Source of the DNA: a bacterium
GTDB lineage: Bacteria; Bacillota_I; Bacilli_A; RF39; UBA660
Assembly (NCBI GenBank): GCA_014845975.1
Contig: RKAN01000100.1
Location: 1-6,259, forward strand
Direction: 5' to 3'
Length of the DNA stretch: 6,259 bases
Both the position numbers and the translations under genes were made by a program. A model generated the notes under the pieces. That model saw only the letters and a list, made by a program, of their open reading frames with translations, ran no database searches and had not been told where the DNA came from. Of this stretch, positions 1-5,499 are shown piece after piece; position 1 is the stretch's first letter; each line of letters starts with the position of its first letter.

Positions 1-96
1 AAAAATCTGGAAGAAGCAAAAACAATAAACCAATTAATTTCTAATTTAGATAAGGGATTTTTATATAAAGAAACAATTTATAAAGTAAAGAGGTGA
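1..96 (+). CDS. C-terminal end of an upstream gene, possibly a second U32-family (YrrN/TrhP1-like) protein
   Basis: The first frame is open from base 1 and ends at TGA 94-96, giving the last 31 residues of a protein that begins outside the window. The tail is hydrophilic and finishes DKGFLYKETIYKVKR. Thirty-one residues cannot prove a family. In B. subtilis the U32 gene yrrO is directly preceded by a second, shorter U32 gene, yrrN, and the tail would suit that position, but this is inference from gene order. The stop codon lies inside the Shine-Dalgarno site of the next gene (AGAGGTGA, 89-96) and the gap to its ATG is 4 nt, so the two genes are almost certainly co-transcribed and translationally coupled. 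Use of TGA as stop argues against the Mycoplasma code. Confidence is high that this is coding and low for identity. Confidence 0.7.
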   Translation, partial: KNLEEAKTINQLISNLDKGFLYKETIYKVKR

Positions 97-100
97 TTCT

Positions 101-1297
101 ATGAAGAAACCAGAACTTTTGGCTCCAGCTGGTGATTTAGAAAGACTGAAATATGCGCTTCACTATGGTGCTGATGCAGTATATATTGGGGGACCAAGTT
201 TAGGACTTAGGGCAAATGCAATCAATTTTACTTTTGAAGAAATTCAAGAGGGAGCAGAGTATGCACATCAACTGAATAAAAAAGTATATGTAACGGTAAA
301 TATTGTTTTACATAATAAAGAAATTGAAGAAGTTATTGATTATTTAAAAAAATTAGAAGAATGTCAGGTGGATGCCATCATCGTGAGTGATCTTGCCATT
401 ATTGAATTAGCTTTCCAGTATACAAATTTAGAAGTCCATCTTTCTACACAAGCTTCTACTATGAATTATGAAACATGTCAATTTTATAAAGATTTAGGTG
501 TTACAAGAATCGTCTTAGCTCGTGAAATGTCCAAAAAAGAAATAAAAGAAATTAAAAAGCATGTTGATATTGAATTAGAATGTTTCATTCATGGTGCTAT
601 GTGTGCAGGAATTAGTGGTAGATGCGTAATGTCAAATGTACTTACAGCAAGAGATGCAAATAGAGGTGGATGTAGTCAAATTTGTCGTTGGGACTTTGAA
701 CTAGAAGATCAAGAAGGAAAGAAAATTCGAGGGGACAAAGATTTTACTTTCTGTGCAAAAGATTTGTCACTTCAAAAATACATTCCTGAAATGATAGAAC
801 TTGGTATTGATTCTTTTAAAATAGAAGGAAGAATGCGTTCTATTTATTACATTGCTACTATTGTCGATATTTACCGAAGAATTATTGATGAATATATTCA
901 CAATAAAGATCAATTTCAATATAATGTAGAGTATGAGAAAATTTTAAGAAATTGTGCGAATCGAGATGCTACCGTTCAATTTTATGATGGAACTAATGAT
1001 TCTAGTTGTGGTTATTATAATGGAAGAATAGAAATATCCAACCAAGACTTTTTAGGAATTGTGCTAGATTATGATTCCAAAGAAAAAAGAGCAACTGTAG
1101 AAATGAGAAACTATTTTAAAAAATTTGATCAAGCTGTTTTATTTGGACCTGAAATAGAACCATATGAGTTTCAAATTACTGATATCTATGATGAAGAGAA
1201 CAATTTAATAGAAGTGGTTAGACATCCAAGACAAATTGTTAAAATAGCGCTTTCTAAAGAAGCTCATAAAAAGGATTTAATTCGGTTAAAAAGTTGA
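101..1297 (+). CDS. trhP: U32-family protein, tRNA 5-hydroxyuridine synthesis (TrhP/YrrO type)
   Basis: This 398-residue protein carries the full U32 signature at residues 160-178 (E-x-F-x2-G-A-M-C-x4-G-x-C-x-M-S). Cys168, Cys175, Cys191 and Cys195 (in RGGCSQICRW) fit the four-cysteine iron-sulfur set of this family. The N-terminal part (ELLAPAGDLERLKYAL, GADAVYIGG) is typical of the TIM-barrel-like U32 fold, and residues about 310-390 form the small C-terminal beta domain. Although long annotated as peptidases, members of this size (YegQ in E. coli, YrrN/YrrO in B. subtilis) are needed for prephenate-dependent hydroxylation of U34 in tRNA. Length and the position before greA favour YrrO/TrhP2 over RlhA, which is much longer. 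The start is fixed by AGAGGTGA at 89-96. In B. subtilis udk lies between yrrO and greA, but here it is absent. Family assignment is firm; the exact substrate is inferred. Confidence 0.9.
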   Translation: MKKPELLAPAGDLERLKYALHYGADAVYIGGPSLGLRANAINFTFEEIQEGAEYAHQLNKKVYVTVNIVLHNKEIEEVIDYLKKLEECQVDAIIVSDLAIIELAFQYTNLEVHLSTQASTMNYETCQFYKDLGVTRIVLAREMSKKEIKEIKKHVDIELECFIHGAMCAGISGRCVMSNVLTARDANRGGCSQICRWDFELEDQEGKKIRGDKDFTFCAKDLSLQKYIPEMIELGIDSFKIEGRMRSIYYIATIVDIYRRIIDEYIHNKDQFQYNVEYEKILRNCANRDATVQFYDGTNDSSCGYYNGRIEISNQDFLGIVLDYDSKEKRATVEMRNYFKKFDQAVLFGPEIEPYEFQITDIYDEENNLIEVVRHPRQIVKIALSKEAHKKDLIRLKS

Positions 1298-1322
1298 CAA
1301 ACAAGATGACATGTAGTATTAT
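1294..1322 (+). promoter_or_regulatory. Consensus sigma-A promoter for greA-tig
   Basis: A perfect -35 TTGACA (1294-1299) is separated by exactly 17 nt from a -10 TATTAT (1317-1322). The -35 overlaps the TGA stop of the U32 gene. Transcription should begin near 1329, giving a leader of about 29 nt with the Shine-Dalgarno AGAGGTGA at 1344-1351 before the greA ATG at 1358. This is the best-matching housekeeping promoter in the window, consistent with high expression of greA and tig. No terminator is seen between the U32 gene and greA, so read-through from upstream may also contribute. Confidence 0.85.
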
Positions 1323-1327
1323 CTTGT
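1301..1327. repeat. 7-bp inverted repeat across the greA promoter spacer and -10 (candidate operator)
   Basis: ACAAGAT (1301-1307) and ATCTTGT (1321-1327) are exact reverse complements separated by 13 nt, so half-site centres are 20 bp apart, about two helical turns on the same DNA face. The dyad covers the spacer and most of the -10 element and lies upstream of the expected transcription start, so for this promoter it would act as DNA rather than RNA. No T-run follows, so it is not an intrinsic terminator. It does not match the CIRCE or CtsR elements. A chance match in AT-rich DNA is possible. Confidence 0.4.
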
Positions 1328-1357
1328 AAGTAAAAAAAATTATAGAGGTGACTAAAA

Positions 1358-1822
1358 ATGTCAAATAGATATTACTTAACTCAAGAAGGGTTAGAAGAAT
1401 TACAAAAAGAATTAAATTACTTAAAAACTGAAAAAAGACCAGCCGTGATTAATGCTTTAAAAGAAGCTAGAGCGTTGGGAGATCTAAGTGAAAATGCTGA
1501 GTATGATGCTGCTAGAGCAGAACAAGCAGAAGTAGAAGGTAGAATCAGTCAATTAGAAGTGATGATTGAAAAATCAGAAATTATTGAACAAGCTTCCACT
1601 GATAAAGTATCAATTGGATCTAAAGTAACCATTCAATATGTTGAAGATAATGAAACAGATACTTATACAATTGTTGGAACAAGTGAAGCAGATCCTTTTG
1701 CAAACAAGATTTCTAATGAATCGCCTATAGCAAAGGCAATCTTAAACCTAAAAGTTGGAGATGTTGCGACAGTTGTTTGTGATGCTGGAAATTATCAAGT
1801 GAAAGTACTAGAAATTGCTTAG
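1358..1822 (+). CDS. greA: Transcription elongation factor GreA
   Basis: This 154-residue protein (E. coli GreA is 158) binds RNA polymerase at the secondary channel and stimulates cleavage of backtracked RNA, rescuing stalled elongation complexes. The N-terminal antiparallel coiled coil (residues about 1-78) has the hallmark tip GDLSENAEYDAAR. Asp42 and Glu45 correspond to the catalytic-tip acidic residues Asp41 and Glu44 of E. coli GreA. The C-terminal FKBP-like domain (about 80-154) carries the family pattern GTSEADPFANKISNESPIAKAIL (residues 107-129, no more than a loose quote of the GreA/GreB signature). The start is set by AGAGGTGA at 1344-1351. The gene has its own strong promoter and is followed after 15 nt by tig, with which it forms an operon. 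All expected regions are present and nothing looks truncated. Confidence 0.97.
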   Translation: MSNRYYLTQEGLEELQKELNYLKTEKRPAVINALKEARALGDLSENAEYDAARAEQAEVEGRISQLEVMIEKSEIIEQASTDKVSIGSKVTIQYVEDNETDTYTIVGTSEADPFANKISNESPIAKAILNLKVGDVATVVCDAGNYQVKVLEIA

Positions 1823-1837
1823 AAGAAGGAGAATTAT

Positions 1838-3088
1838 ATGAAAAATACAAAAGAAATTATTATTACAATTGAAGGGGAAAAATGGCAAGAAGCTATTGAT
1901 AAGGCTTTTGTTGAAGCTAATAAAAAAGTTAAAATCGATGGATTTAGACAAGGAAAAGCTCCAAAAGATGTTTTCTTTAAAAAATATGGGAAAGAATCTT
2001 TATATTTAGATGCAGCTGATTTATTATTAAATGATGCTTATAAACAAATGATTGATGAAAATAAAGATTTAAAAATAGCAGCACAACCATCTGTTGCTTT
2101 ACGTTCTATTGATGAAAATAAAGTAGAATTTGCTTTTACTTTGACACTTTATCCAGAAGTTAAATTAGGAAAATATAAAAAATTAGGAGTAAAAAAAGAA
2201 ACTATTGAAGTAACAAAAGAAGAAATTACTCAAGCGATTGACGAGATGCGTAATCGTTATGCAGAAAATGTTACAAAAGATGGTGATATTCAAAATGGTG
2301 ATATAGCTATCATTGATTTTGAAGGATTTAAAGATGGTGTTCCTTTTGAAGGAGGAAAATCAGAAAATTATTCTTTAGAAATTGGTAGTCATACATTTAT
2401 TCCTGGCTTTGAAGAACAACTAGTTGGATTAAAAGCTGGAGAAGAAAAAGAAATTGAAGTAACATTCCCAGAAGATTATCATTCAGAGGATTTAAAAGGA
2501 CAAAAAGCTATTTTCAAAATTAAAGTAAATGAAGTAAAAGAAGTAAAAGTACCTGAATTAGATAAAGATTTCTTTGAAGATTTAGGCATGGATGGAATTG
2601 ATTCAAAAGAATCATTAGAAAAACAAGTAGAAGAAAATATTAAAACACATAAAGAAGCTCATGCTGAAGATCATTTCATTGATGAATTATTAAATAAAGC
2701 AATGGAAGATATGACTGTTGAAGTACCTGAAGCTATGGTTTCAGAAGAAACAGATAGAATGTTACGCCAATATGAAGAGAATTTAAAAATGCAAGGTATT
2801 ACATTAGAACAATTCTATCAATTTACAAATTCTGATGAAGCAGCTTTAAAAGAACAAATGAAAGAAGAAGCTTTAAAAAGAGTAAAAGAACGTTTACTTT
2901 TAGAGGCTATTAAAGAACAAGAAAAGATTGAAGCTACTGAAGAAGAAGTTGAAAAAGATGCAGATGATTTAGCAACAAAATATAACATGAAAAAAGATGA
3001 ATTTTTAAATCTATTTGGTGGACTAGAAATGGTTAAATATGATCTAGAAATGCGTAAAGCAATCGAATTCTTAAAGGACAATAATTAA
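1838..3088 (+). CDS. tig: Trigger factor, ribosome-associated chaperone and prolyl isomerase
   Basis: This 416-residue protein (E. coli 432) binds nascent chains at the ribosomal exit tunnel. The N-terminal ribosome-binding domain has the signature GFRQGKAP at residues 35-42, with Phe36-Arg37-Gln38 in place of the F-R-K of E. coli that contacts protein L23. The FKBP-type peptidyl-prolyl isomerase domain spans about 150-235 (GDIAIIDFEGFKDGVPFEGG, then IPGFEEQLVGLKAGEEKEI). The rest, about 236-416, is the helical C-terminal chaperone domain, rich in Glu and Lys. The N-terminus is a few residues shorter than in many homologues, but AGAAGGAG at 1824-1831 fixes this ATG. It is co-transcribed with greA, 15 nt upstream, and its stop codon sits in the loop and stem of the terminator. 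Identification is secure. Confidence 0.97.
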   Translation: MKNTKEIIITIEGEKWQEAIDKAFVEANKKVKIDGFRQGKAPKDVFFKKYGKESLYLDAADLLLNDAYKQMIDENKDLKIAAQPSVALRSIDENKVEFAFTLTLYPEVKLGKYKKLGVKKETIEVTKEEITQAIDEMRNRYAENVTKDGDIQNGDIAIIDFEGFKDGVPFEGGKSENYSLEIGSHTFIPGFEEQLVGLKAGEEKEIEVTFPEDYHSEDLKGQKAIFKIKVNEVKEVKVPELDKDFFEDLGMDGIDSKESLEKQVEENIKTHKEAHAEDHFIDELLNKAMEDMTVEVPEAMVSEETDRMLRQYEENLKMQGITLEQFYQFTNSDEAALKEQMKEEALKRVKERLLLEAIKEQEKIEATEEEVEKDADDLATKYNMKKDEFLNLFGGLEMVKYDLEMRKAIEFLKDNN

Positions 3089-3099
3089 TTGTCTTTTTT
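3073..3099 (+). terminator. Intrinsic terminator overlapping the end of tig
   Basis: GACAAT (3077-3082) pairs with ATTGTC (3088-3093) around a 5-nt loop, AATTA. The stem extends outward by a G-U pair and three A-U pairs to 3073/3097. A run of six T follows (3094-3099). The tig stop codon TAA (3086-3088) lies in the loop and first stem base, so the hairpin is partly coding. The core is short and AU-rich but has the right layout, and a new promoter follows at once. Confidence 0.75.
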
Positions 3100-3111
3100 C
3101 TTTGAAAAAAG

Positions 3112-3120
3112 TGTTATAAT
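3112..3120 (+). promoter_or_regulatory. Extended -10 promoter for trmB with a very short leader
   Basis: TGTTATAAT is a perfect TATAAT (3115-3120) with the TGn extension of extended -10 promoters. A 17-nt spacer would put the -35 at TCTTTT inside the T-run of the tig terminator, so no good -35 is present and the TG extension probably compensates. Transcription should begin near 3127, leaving about 9 nt before the trmB ATG (3136), within or beside the Shine-Dalgarno GGTGGTGA (3124-3131). Confidence 0.7.
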
Positions 3121-3135
3121 AATGGTGGTGAATTT

Positions 3136-3765
3136 ATGAGATTAAAAAATGTAAAAGGTGCAACAACTGTTGTTGAAAATTCTGTTTATTTGATTAAAAA
3201 CCCAGAACAGTATAAAGGAAAATTTGAAAGTTTATTCTTTAATCAAAATCCAATTCGTATAGAAATTGGAATGGGAAAAGGCAATTTTATTATTGAAAAT
3301 GCGAAGAAATATCCTAATATTAACTTCATCGGAATTGAAAAGTACGATAGTGTTATGATTAGAGCAGTACAGAAGTTAGACACTTTAGAATTAAAAAATT
3401 TAAAATTAATTCGAATGGACGCTAATCGGATAGAAGAAGTATTTGATCATGAAATTGATTTAATTTATTTGAACTTTTCCGATCCTTGGCCAAAGGCAAG
3501 ACATGAAAAAAGAAGACTGATGAGTCCTAATTTTTTAAATAAATATAGTTTAATTTTTAAAAATAAGAATCGTATTGAATTGAAAACAGATAATAGAGTA
3601 TTATTTGAATATGCTATCAAAACATTTAATGAAGAACATTTTAAAATTGATGATATATGTTTAAATTTGTATGCTGAGGATACATCGAATAATATTCCAA
3701 CAGAATATGAATTGAAATTTAAAGAACAGGGTTTTCCAATTTATCAAATAAAAGTACAAAAATAG
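3136..3765 (+). CDS. trmB: tRNA (guanine-N7)-methyltransferase, m7G46
   Basis: This 209-residue protein (B. subtilis TrmB is about 213) transfers a methyl group from S-adenosylmethionine to N7 of guanine 46 in the tRNA variable loop. The SAM-binding motif I is EIGMGKG (residues 43-49), followed by NFIGIEKYDS (63-72), where Glu68 is the expected ribose-binding acid. The family signature YLNFSDPWPKARHEKRRL spans 111-128, with the DPWPK loop at 116-120. KTDN at 150-153 and the C-terminal TEYELKF (189-195) are the remaining conserved TrmB elements. GGTGGTGA at 3124-3131 sets the start. It has its own promoter after the tig terminator. No convincing terminator follows it, so some transcription may continue into the downstream lipoprotein operon. 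Identification is secure. Confidence 0.97.
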   Translation: MRLKNVKGATTVVENSVYLIKNPEQYKGKFESLFFNQNPIRIEIGMGKGNFIIENAKKYPNINFIGIEKYDSVMIRAVQKLDTLELKNLKLIRMDANRIEEVFDHEIDLIYLNFSDPWPKARHEKRRLMSPNFLNKYSLIFKNKNRIELKTDNRVLFEYAIKTFNEEHFKIDDICLNLYAEDTSNNIPTEYELKFKEQGFPIYQIKVQK

Positions 3766-3772
3766 GAGACAT

Positions 3773-3784
3773 TTTGTATACAAA
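3773..3784. repeat. 12-bp perfect palindrome TTTGTATACAAA, candidate operator
   Basis: The sequence reads the same on both strands and has no spacer, so it cannot form a stable RNA hairpin and looks more like a site for a dimeric DNA-binding protein. It starts 8 nt after the trmB stop and lies about 40 bp upstream of the -10 of the lipoprotein promoter, at or just above the -35 region. It resembles GntR-type operators in style only, so no regulator can be named. The 83-nt gap 3766-3848 holds only this palindrome, the promoter and the PerR-like box. Confidence 0.4.
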
Positions 3785-3819
3785 TCAAAACAATAAAACT
3801 TCCTAAATTGTAAATTATT

Positions 3820-3828
3820 TGTTATAAT
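3820..3828 (+). promoter_or_regulatory. Extended -10 promoter of the lipoprotein-ytxGH-like operon
   Basis: TGTTATAAT again joins a perfect TATAAT (3823-3828) to the TGn extension. At 17 nt upstream there is only a weak -35, TTCCTA (3800-3805). Transcription should begin near 3835, leaving about 14 nt before the ATG at 3849. The translation signal is GTGGTGA (3839-3845). The element is buried in the PerR-like box described at 3822-3836. Confidence 0.7.
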
Positions 3829-3836
3829 TATTATAA
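3822..3836. promoter_or_regulatory. PerR-type (Fur family) box, perfect 7-1-7 match
   Basis: TTATAATTATTATAA is identical to the published B. subtilis PerR box consensus TTATAATNATTATAA, a 7-1-7 inverted repeat. It covers the -10 element and the expected transcription start, the usual layout for repression. The related Fur (TGATAATNATTATCA) and Zur (TCGTAATNATTACGA) boxes fit less well. The left half is shared with the -10 TATAAT, so only the right heptamer ATTATAA is independent evidence, and this genome is AT-rich. No perR gene is visible here. The other extended -10 promoters in the window lack the right half. Confidence 0.55.
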
Positions 3837-3848
3837 GAGTGGTGAAGC

Positions 3849-4466
3849 ATGAGGAATATATTAAAGAAATTTACTGTTTTCCTGTTATTGATAACTCTGA
3901 CTTCTGGTTGCACAATTGTAAGAATTGATACCAGTAGTATGGATAATATTATCAATGTTGTTTTATCTAAAGATAATCAACTTTACAATAAAATAGGAAA
4001 AGGATATAAATACTATAAACCAAGAGGAGTATCCTCTATTGATACCAATGAATTAAATGACATTTTATATTCAGAAGGAAATTATTATTATTTATATATT
4101 GATGCTGTTAGTTATTACTATAAAACTGAAATTGAATATAAAGAGAATAAAAATGCTTATTACTCTAGAAAGATAGATGGCGATAAACAGGGATATATTG
4201 AGATCAATCAAAAAGGCGAAAAATATCTTATTGAGTTTGTTTACAACTATGCAAAAATAGAGGCGTTGGTAGAAAAAAAAGATATTAATAAGGTAATTTT
4301 AGATGCTTCTTATATTTTATCTACAGTGAAGTTTAATGATAATATCATAGCATTGATGTTAAATGACGAATATTTTATAAATAAAGAAGAACAGTATGAT
4401 AAATTTAAATCTAAAGAAGAAACAACTTATTTCTTACAATATAGTGATGAAGAAATAAAAAAATAG
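3849..4466 (+). CDS. Tyrosine-rich lipoprotein of unknown function
   Basis: This 205-residue protein has a lipoprotein signal: basic start MRNILKK, hydrophobic core FTVFLLLITL, and a lipobox TSGC with Cys21 as the expected lipidated residue. The -3 position is Thr rather than Leu, which is allowed but not ideal. The mature part (about 185 residues) should sit on the outer face of the membrane. It is tyrosine-rich (24 Tyr of 205, counted), with YYY at 79-81 and 89-91 and YY at 55-56 and 104-105, and alternating hydrophobic and polar stretches suggest beta structure (about 78-135). I do not recognise the family and assign no function. It is the first gene of the operon behind a PerR-like box, and only 10 nt precede the next ATG. 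The start follows GTGGTGA closely. Confidence 0.85.
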   Translation: MRNILKKFTVFLLLITLTSGCTIVRIDTSSMDNIINVVLSKDNQLYNKIGKGYKYYKPRGVSSIDTNELNDILYSEGNYYYLYIDAVSYYYKTEIEYKENKNAYYSRKIDGDKQGYIEINQKGEKYLIEFVYNYAKIEALVEKKDINKVILDASYILSTVKFNDNIIALMLNDEYFINKEEQYDKFKSKEETTYFLQYSDEEIKK

Positions 4467-4476
4467 AGGTGAAATT

Positions 4477-5499
4477 ATGGGATTATTTGATAAAGTTAAA
4501 AATTTATTTACAGAAGAAGTTGAAGAGGAAGTTAAACCAGTAAAAAAGGAAACAAGATATGTTGAACCACAACCTCCTAAAAAAGAAGAGGTTGTAGCAT
4601 CTGTAATTAGAGAAAAGGAAGAAGAAAAACAACCTCCAGTTCCAACGAAGGAAGAGAAGTTTGTATTTTTTTCAGATGACGATTTTAAAGACTTAGAAAA
4701 GCCAAAATTGGAACCTAAAAAGGTAGAAAAAAAAGAAGAAAAACCAGTTGCTTATAAAGGTGCAGTTCCTCAAATTAAACCTGAACCAAAGAAAGAATTT
4801 AAACCATCTCCAATTATTTCTCCTGTTTATGGAGTACTTGATAAAAATTATAAGAAAGATGAAGTTGTTTCAAAGAAGGTATCATCTAGGATTTATAAAA
4901 GCTCAACTGTTACAGTAGATGATGTAAGAAATAAGGCTTATGGTACTTTGGAAGATGATATTAAGGACGACTTATTTGGAAAAGCTTATATTGAAGAAAC
5001 AAAGGAAGAACCTGTAGAAAATGATATTAATATTTTCGAAGAACTTGAAAAATATGAAGAAAATGAACCAGAAAAGATTTCAAGAAGTACTAGTGATGTA
5101 GATGAAATATTTGGAAAATTAGACAATAAAAAAGATGAAATATTAGATGAATTAGATAACAAAAAAGATGAAATATTAGATGAAATTGATACGAAAAAAT
5201 CTAGTTTGAATTTGTTGTCAGAGGATTATGAATCAAAAGACGAAAAAAAGATAGATGATTCTGATATAGCTGAAAGATTATCAGATGTGGAAAATATAGA
5301 AAATGAGGAAGATGCGGATTCTTTAGCACAAAAACTTGAAGATCAAAAAAAGAAGTTAGAAGAAATTAATAATTTAATGGATGAAAACGAAAAAGTTACA
5401 AAGAATAATACTGATGAAGTAAAAGAAAATGATAATTTAGATGAGAGTGAACTTTTTAATTTAATCGATTCTATGTATGAAAAAAAGGATGATGAGTAA
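4477..5499 (+). CDS. Charged, largely disordered protein with N-terminal amphipathic helix, unknown function
   Basis: This 340-residue protein has no signal peptide or membrane span. Residues 1-14 (MGLFDKVKNLFTEE) form an amphipathic helix like the membrane-targeting tip of SepF, but the SepF domain is absent. Residues 15-110 are low-complexity Lys/Glu/Pro. A more conserved-looking island follows: PSPIISPVYGVLDKNYKK (110-127) and a segment at about 140-170 (TVTVDDVRNKAYGTLEDDI). From 180 it is acidic and helical, with an 11-residue tandem repeat (215-236), a coiled-coil stretch (about 280-303) and a C-terminal helix ELFNLIDSMYEKK. A hydrophobic-Phe-x-x-hydrophobic motif recurs six times along the chain. 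This pattern suggests a membrane-associated scaffold; that is inference. AGAGGTGA (4465-4472) overlaps the lipoprotein stop, and the TAA overlaps the next ATG as TAATG, so it is coupled on both sides. Family not recognised. Confidence 0.85.
   Translation: MGLFDKVKNLFTEEVEEEVKPVKKETRYVEPQPPKKEEVVASVIREKEEEKQPPVPTKEEKFVFFSDDDFKDLEKPKLEPKKVEKKEEKPVAYKGAVPQIKPEPKKEFKPSPIISPVYGVLDKNYKKDEVVSKKVSSRIYKSSTVTVDDVRNKAYGTLEDDIKDDLFGKAYIEETKEEPVENDINIFEELEKYEENEPEKISRSTSDVDEIFGKLDNKKDEILDELDNKKDEILDEIDTKKSSLNLLSEDYESKDEKKIDDSDIAERLSDVENIENEEDADSLAQKLEDQKKKLEEINNLMDENEKVTKNNTDEVKENDNLDESELFNLIDSMYEKKDDE
5119..5184 (+). repeat. Two tandem 33-bp units encoding LDNKKDEILDE
   Basis: Bases 5119-5151 and 5152-5184 differ at only two positions, both synonymous third-position changes (Asp and Asn codons). 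They encode identical 11-residue units (residues 215-225 and 226-236), followed by a degenerate partial third unit, IDTKK (237-241). Eleven-residue periodicity is compatible with a right-handed coiled coil or a charged single helix. Such a repeat can change copy number by slippage, so its length may vary between strains. Confidence 0.9.

Noticed and set aside
2818..3081. Open frame on the minus strand inside tig
   Set aside because: Ser/Phe-rich translation is the mirror of Glu/Lys-rich coding on the + strand, with no ribosome site or domain. tig is certain here.
3102..3107. TTGAAA as -35 of the trmB promoter
   Set aside because: Only 7 nt from the -10 TATAAT, where 16-18 nt is needed.
3755..3778. 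Hairpin TACAAAA / TTTTGTA as a trmB terminator
   Set aside because: Seven AU-rich pairs with a 10-nt loop and no T-run after it. Too weak to call a terminator.
3774..3806. Ten-codon frame starting with TTG after AGGAGA downstream of trmB
   Set aside because: Very short, a rare start codon, spacing only 4 nt, and no promoter before it. The sequence is better explained by the palindrome.
4477..5499. Calling the charged 340-residue protein SepF
   Set aside because: Only the N-terminal helix resembles SepF. The conserved SepF domain is not visible.
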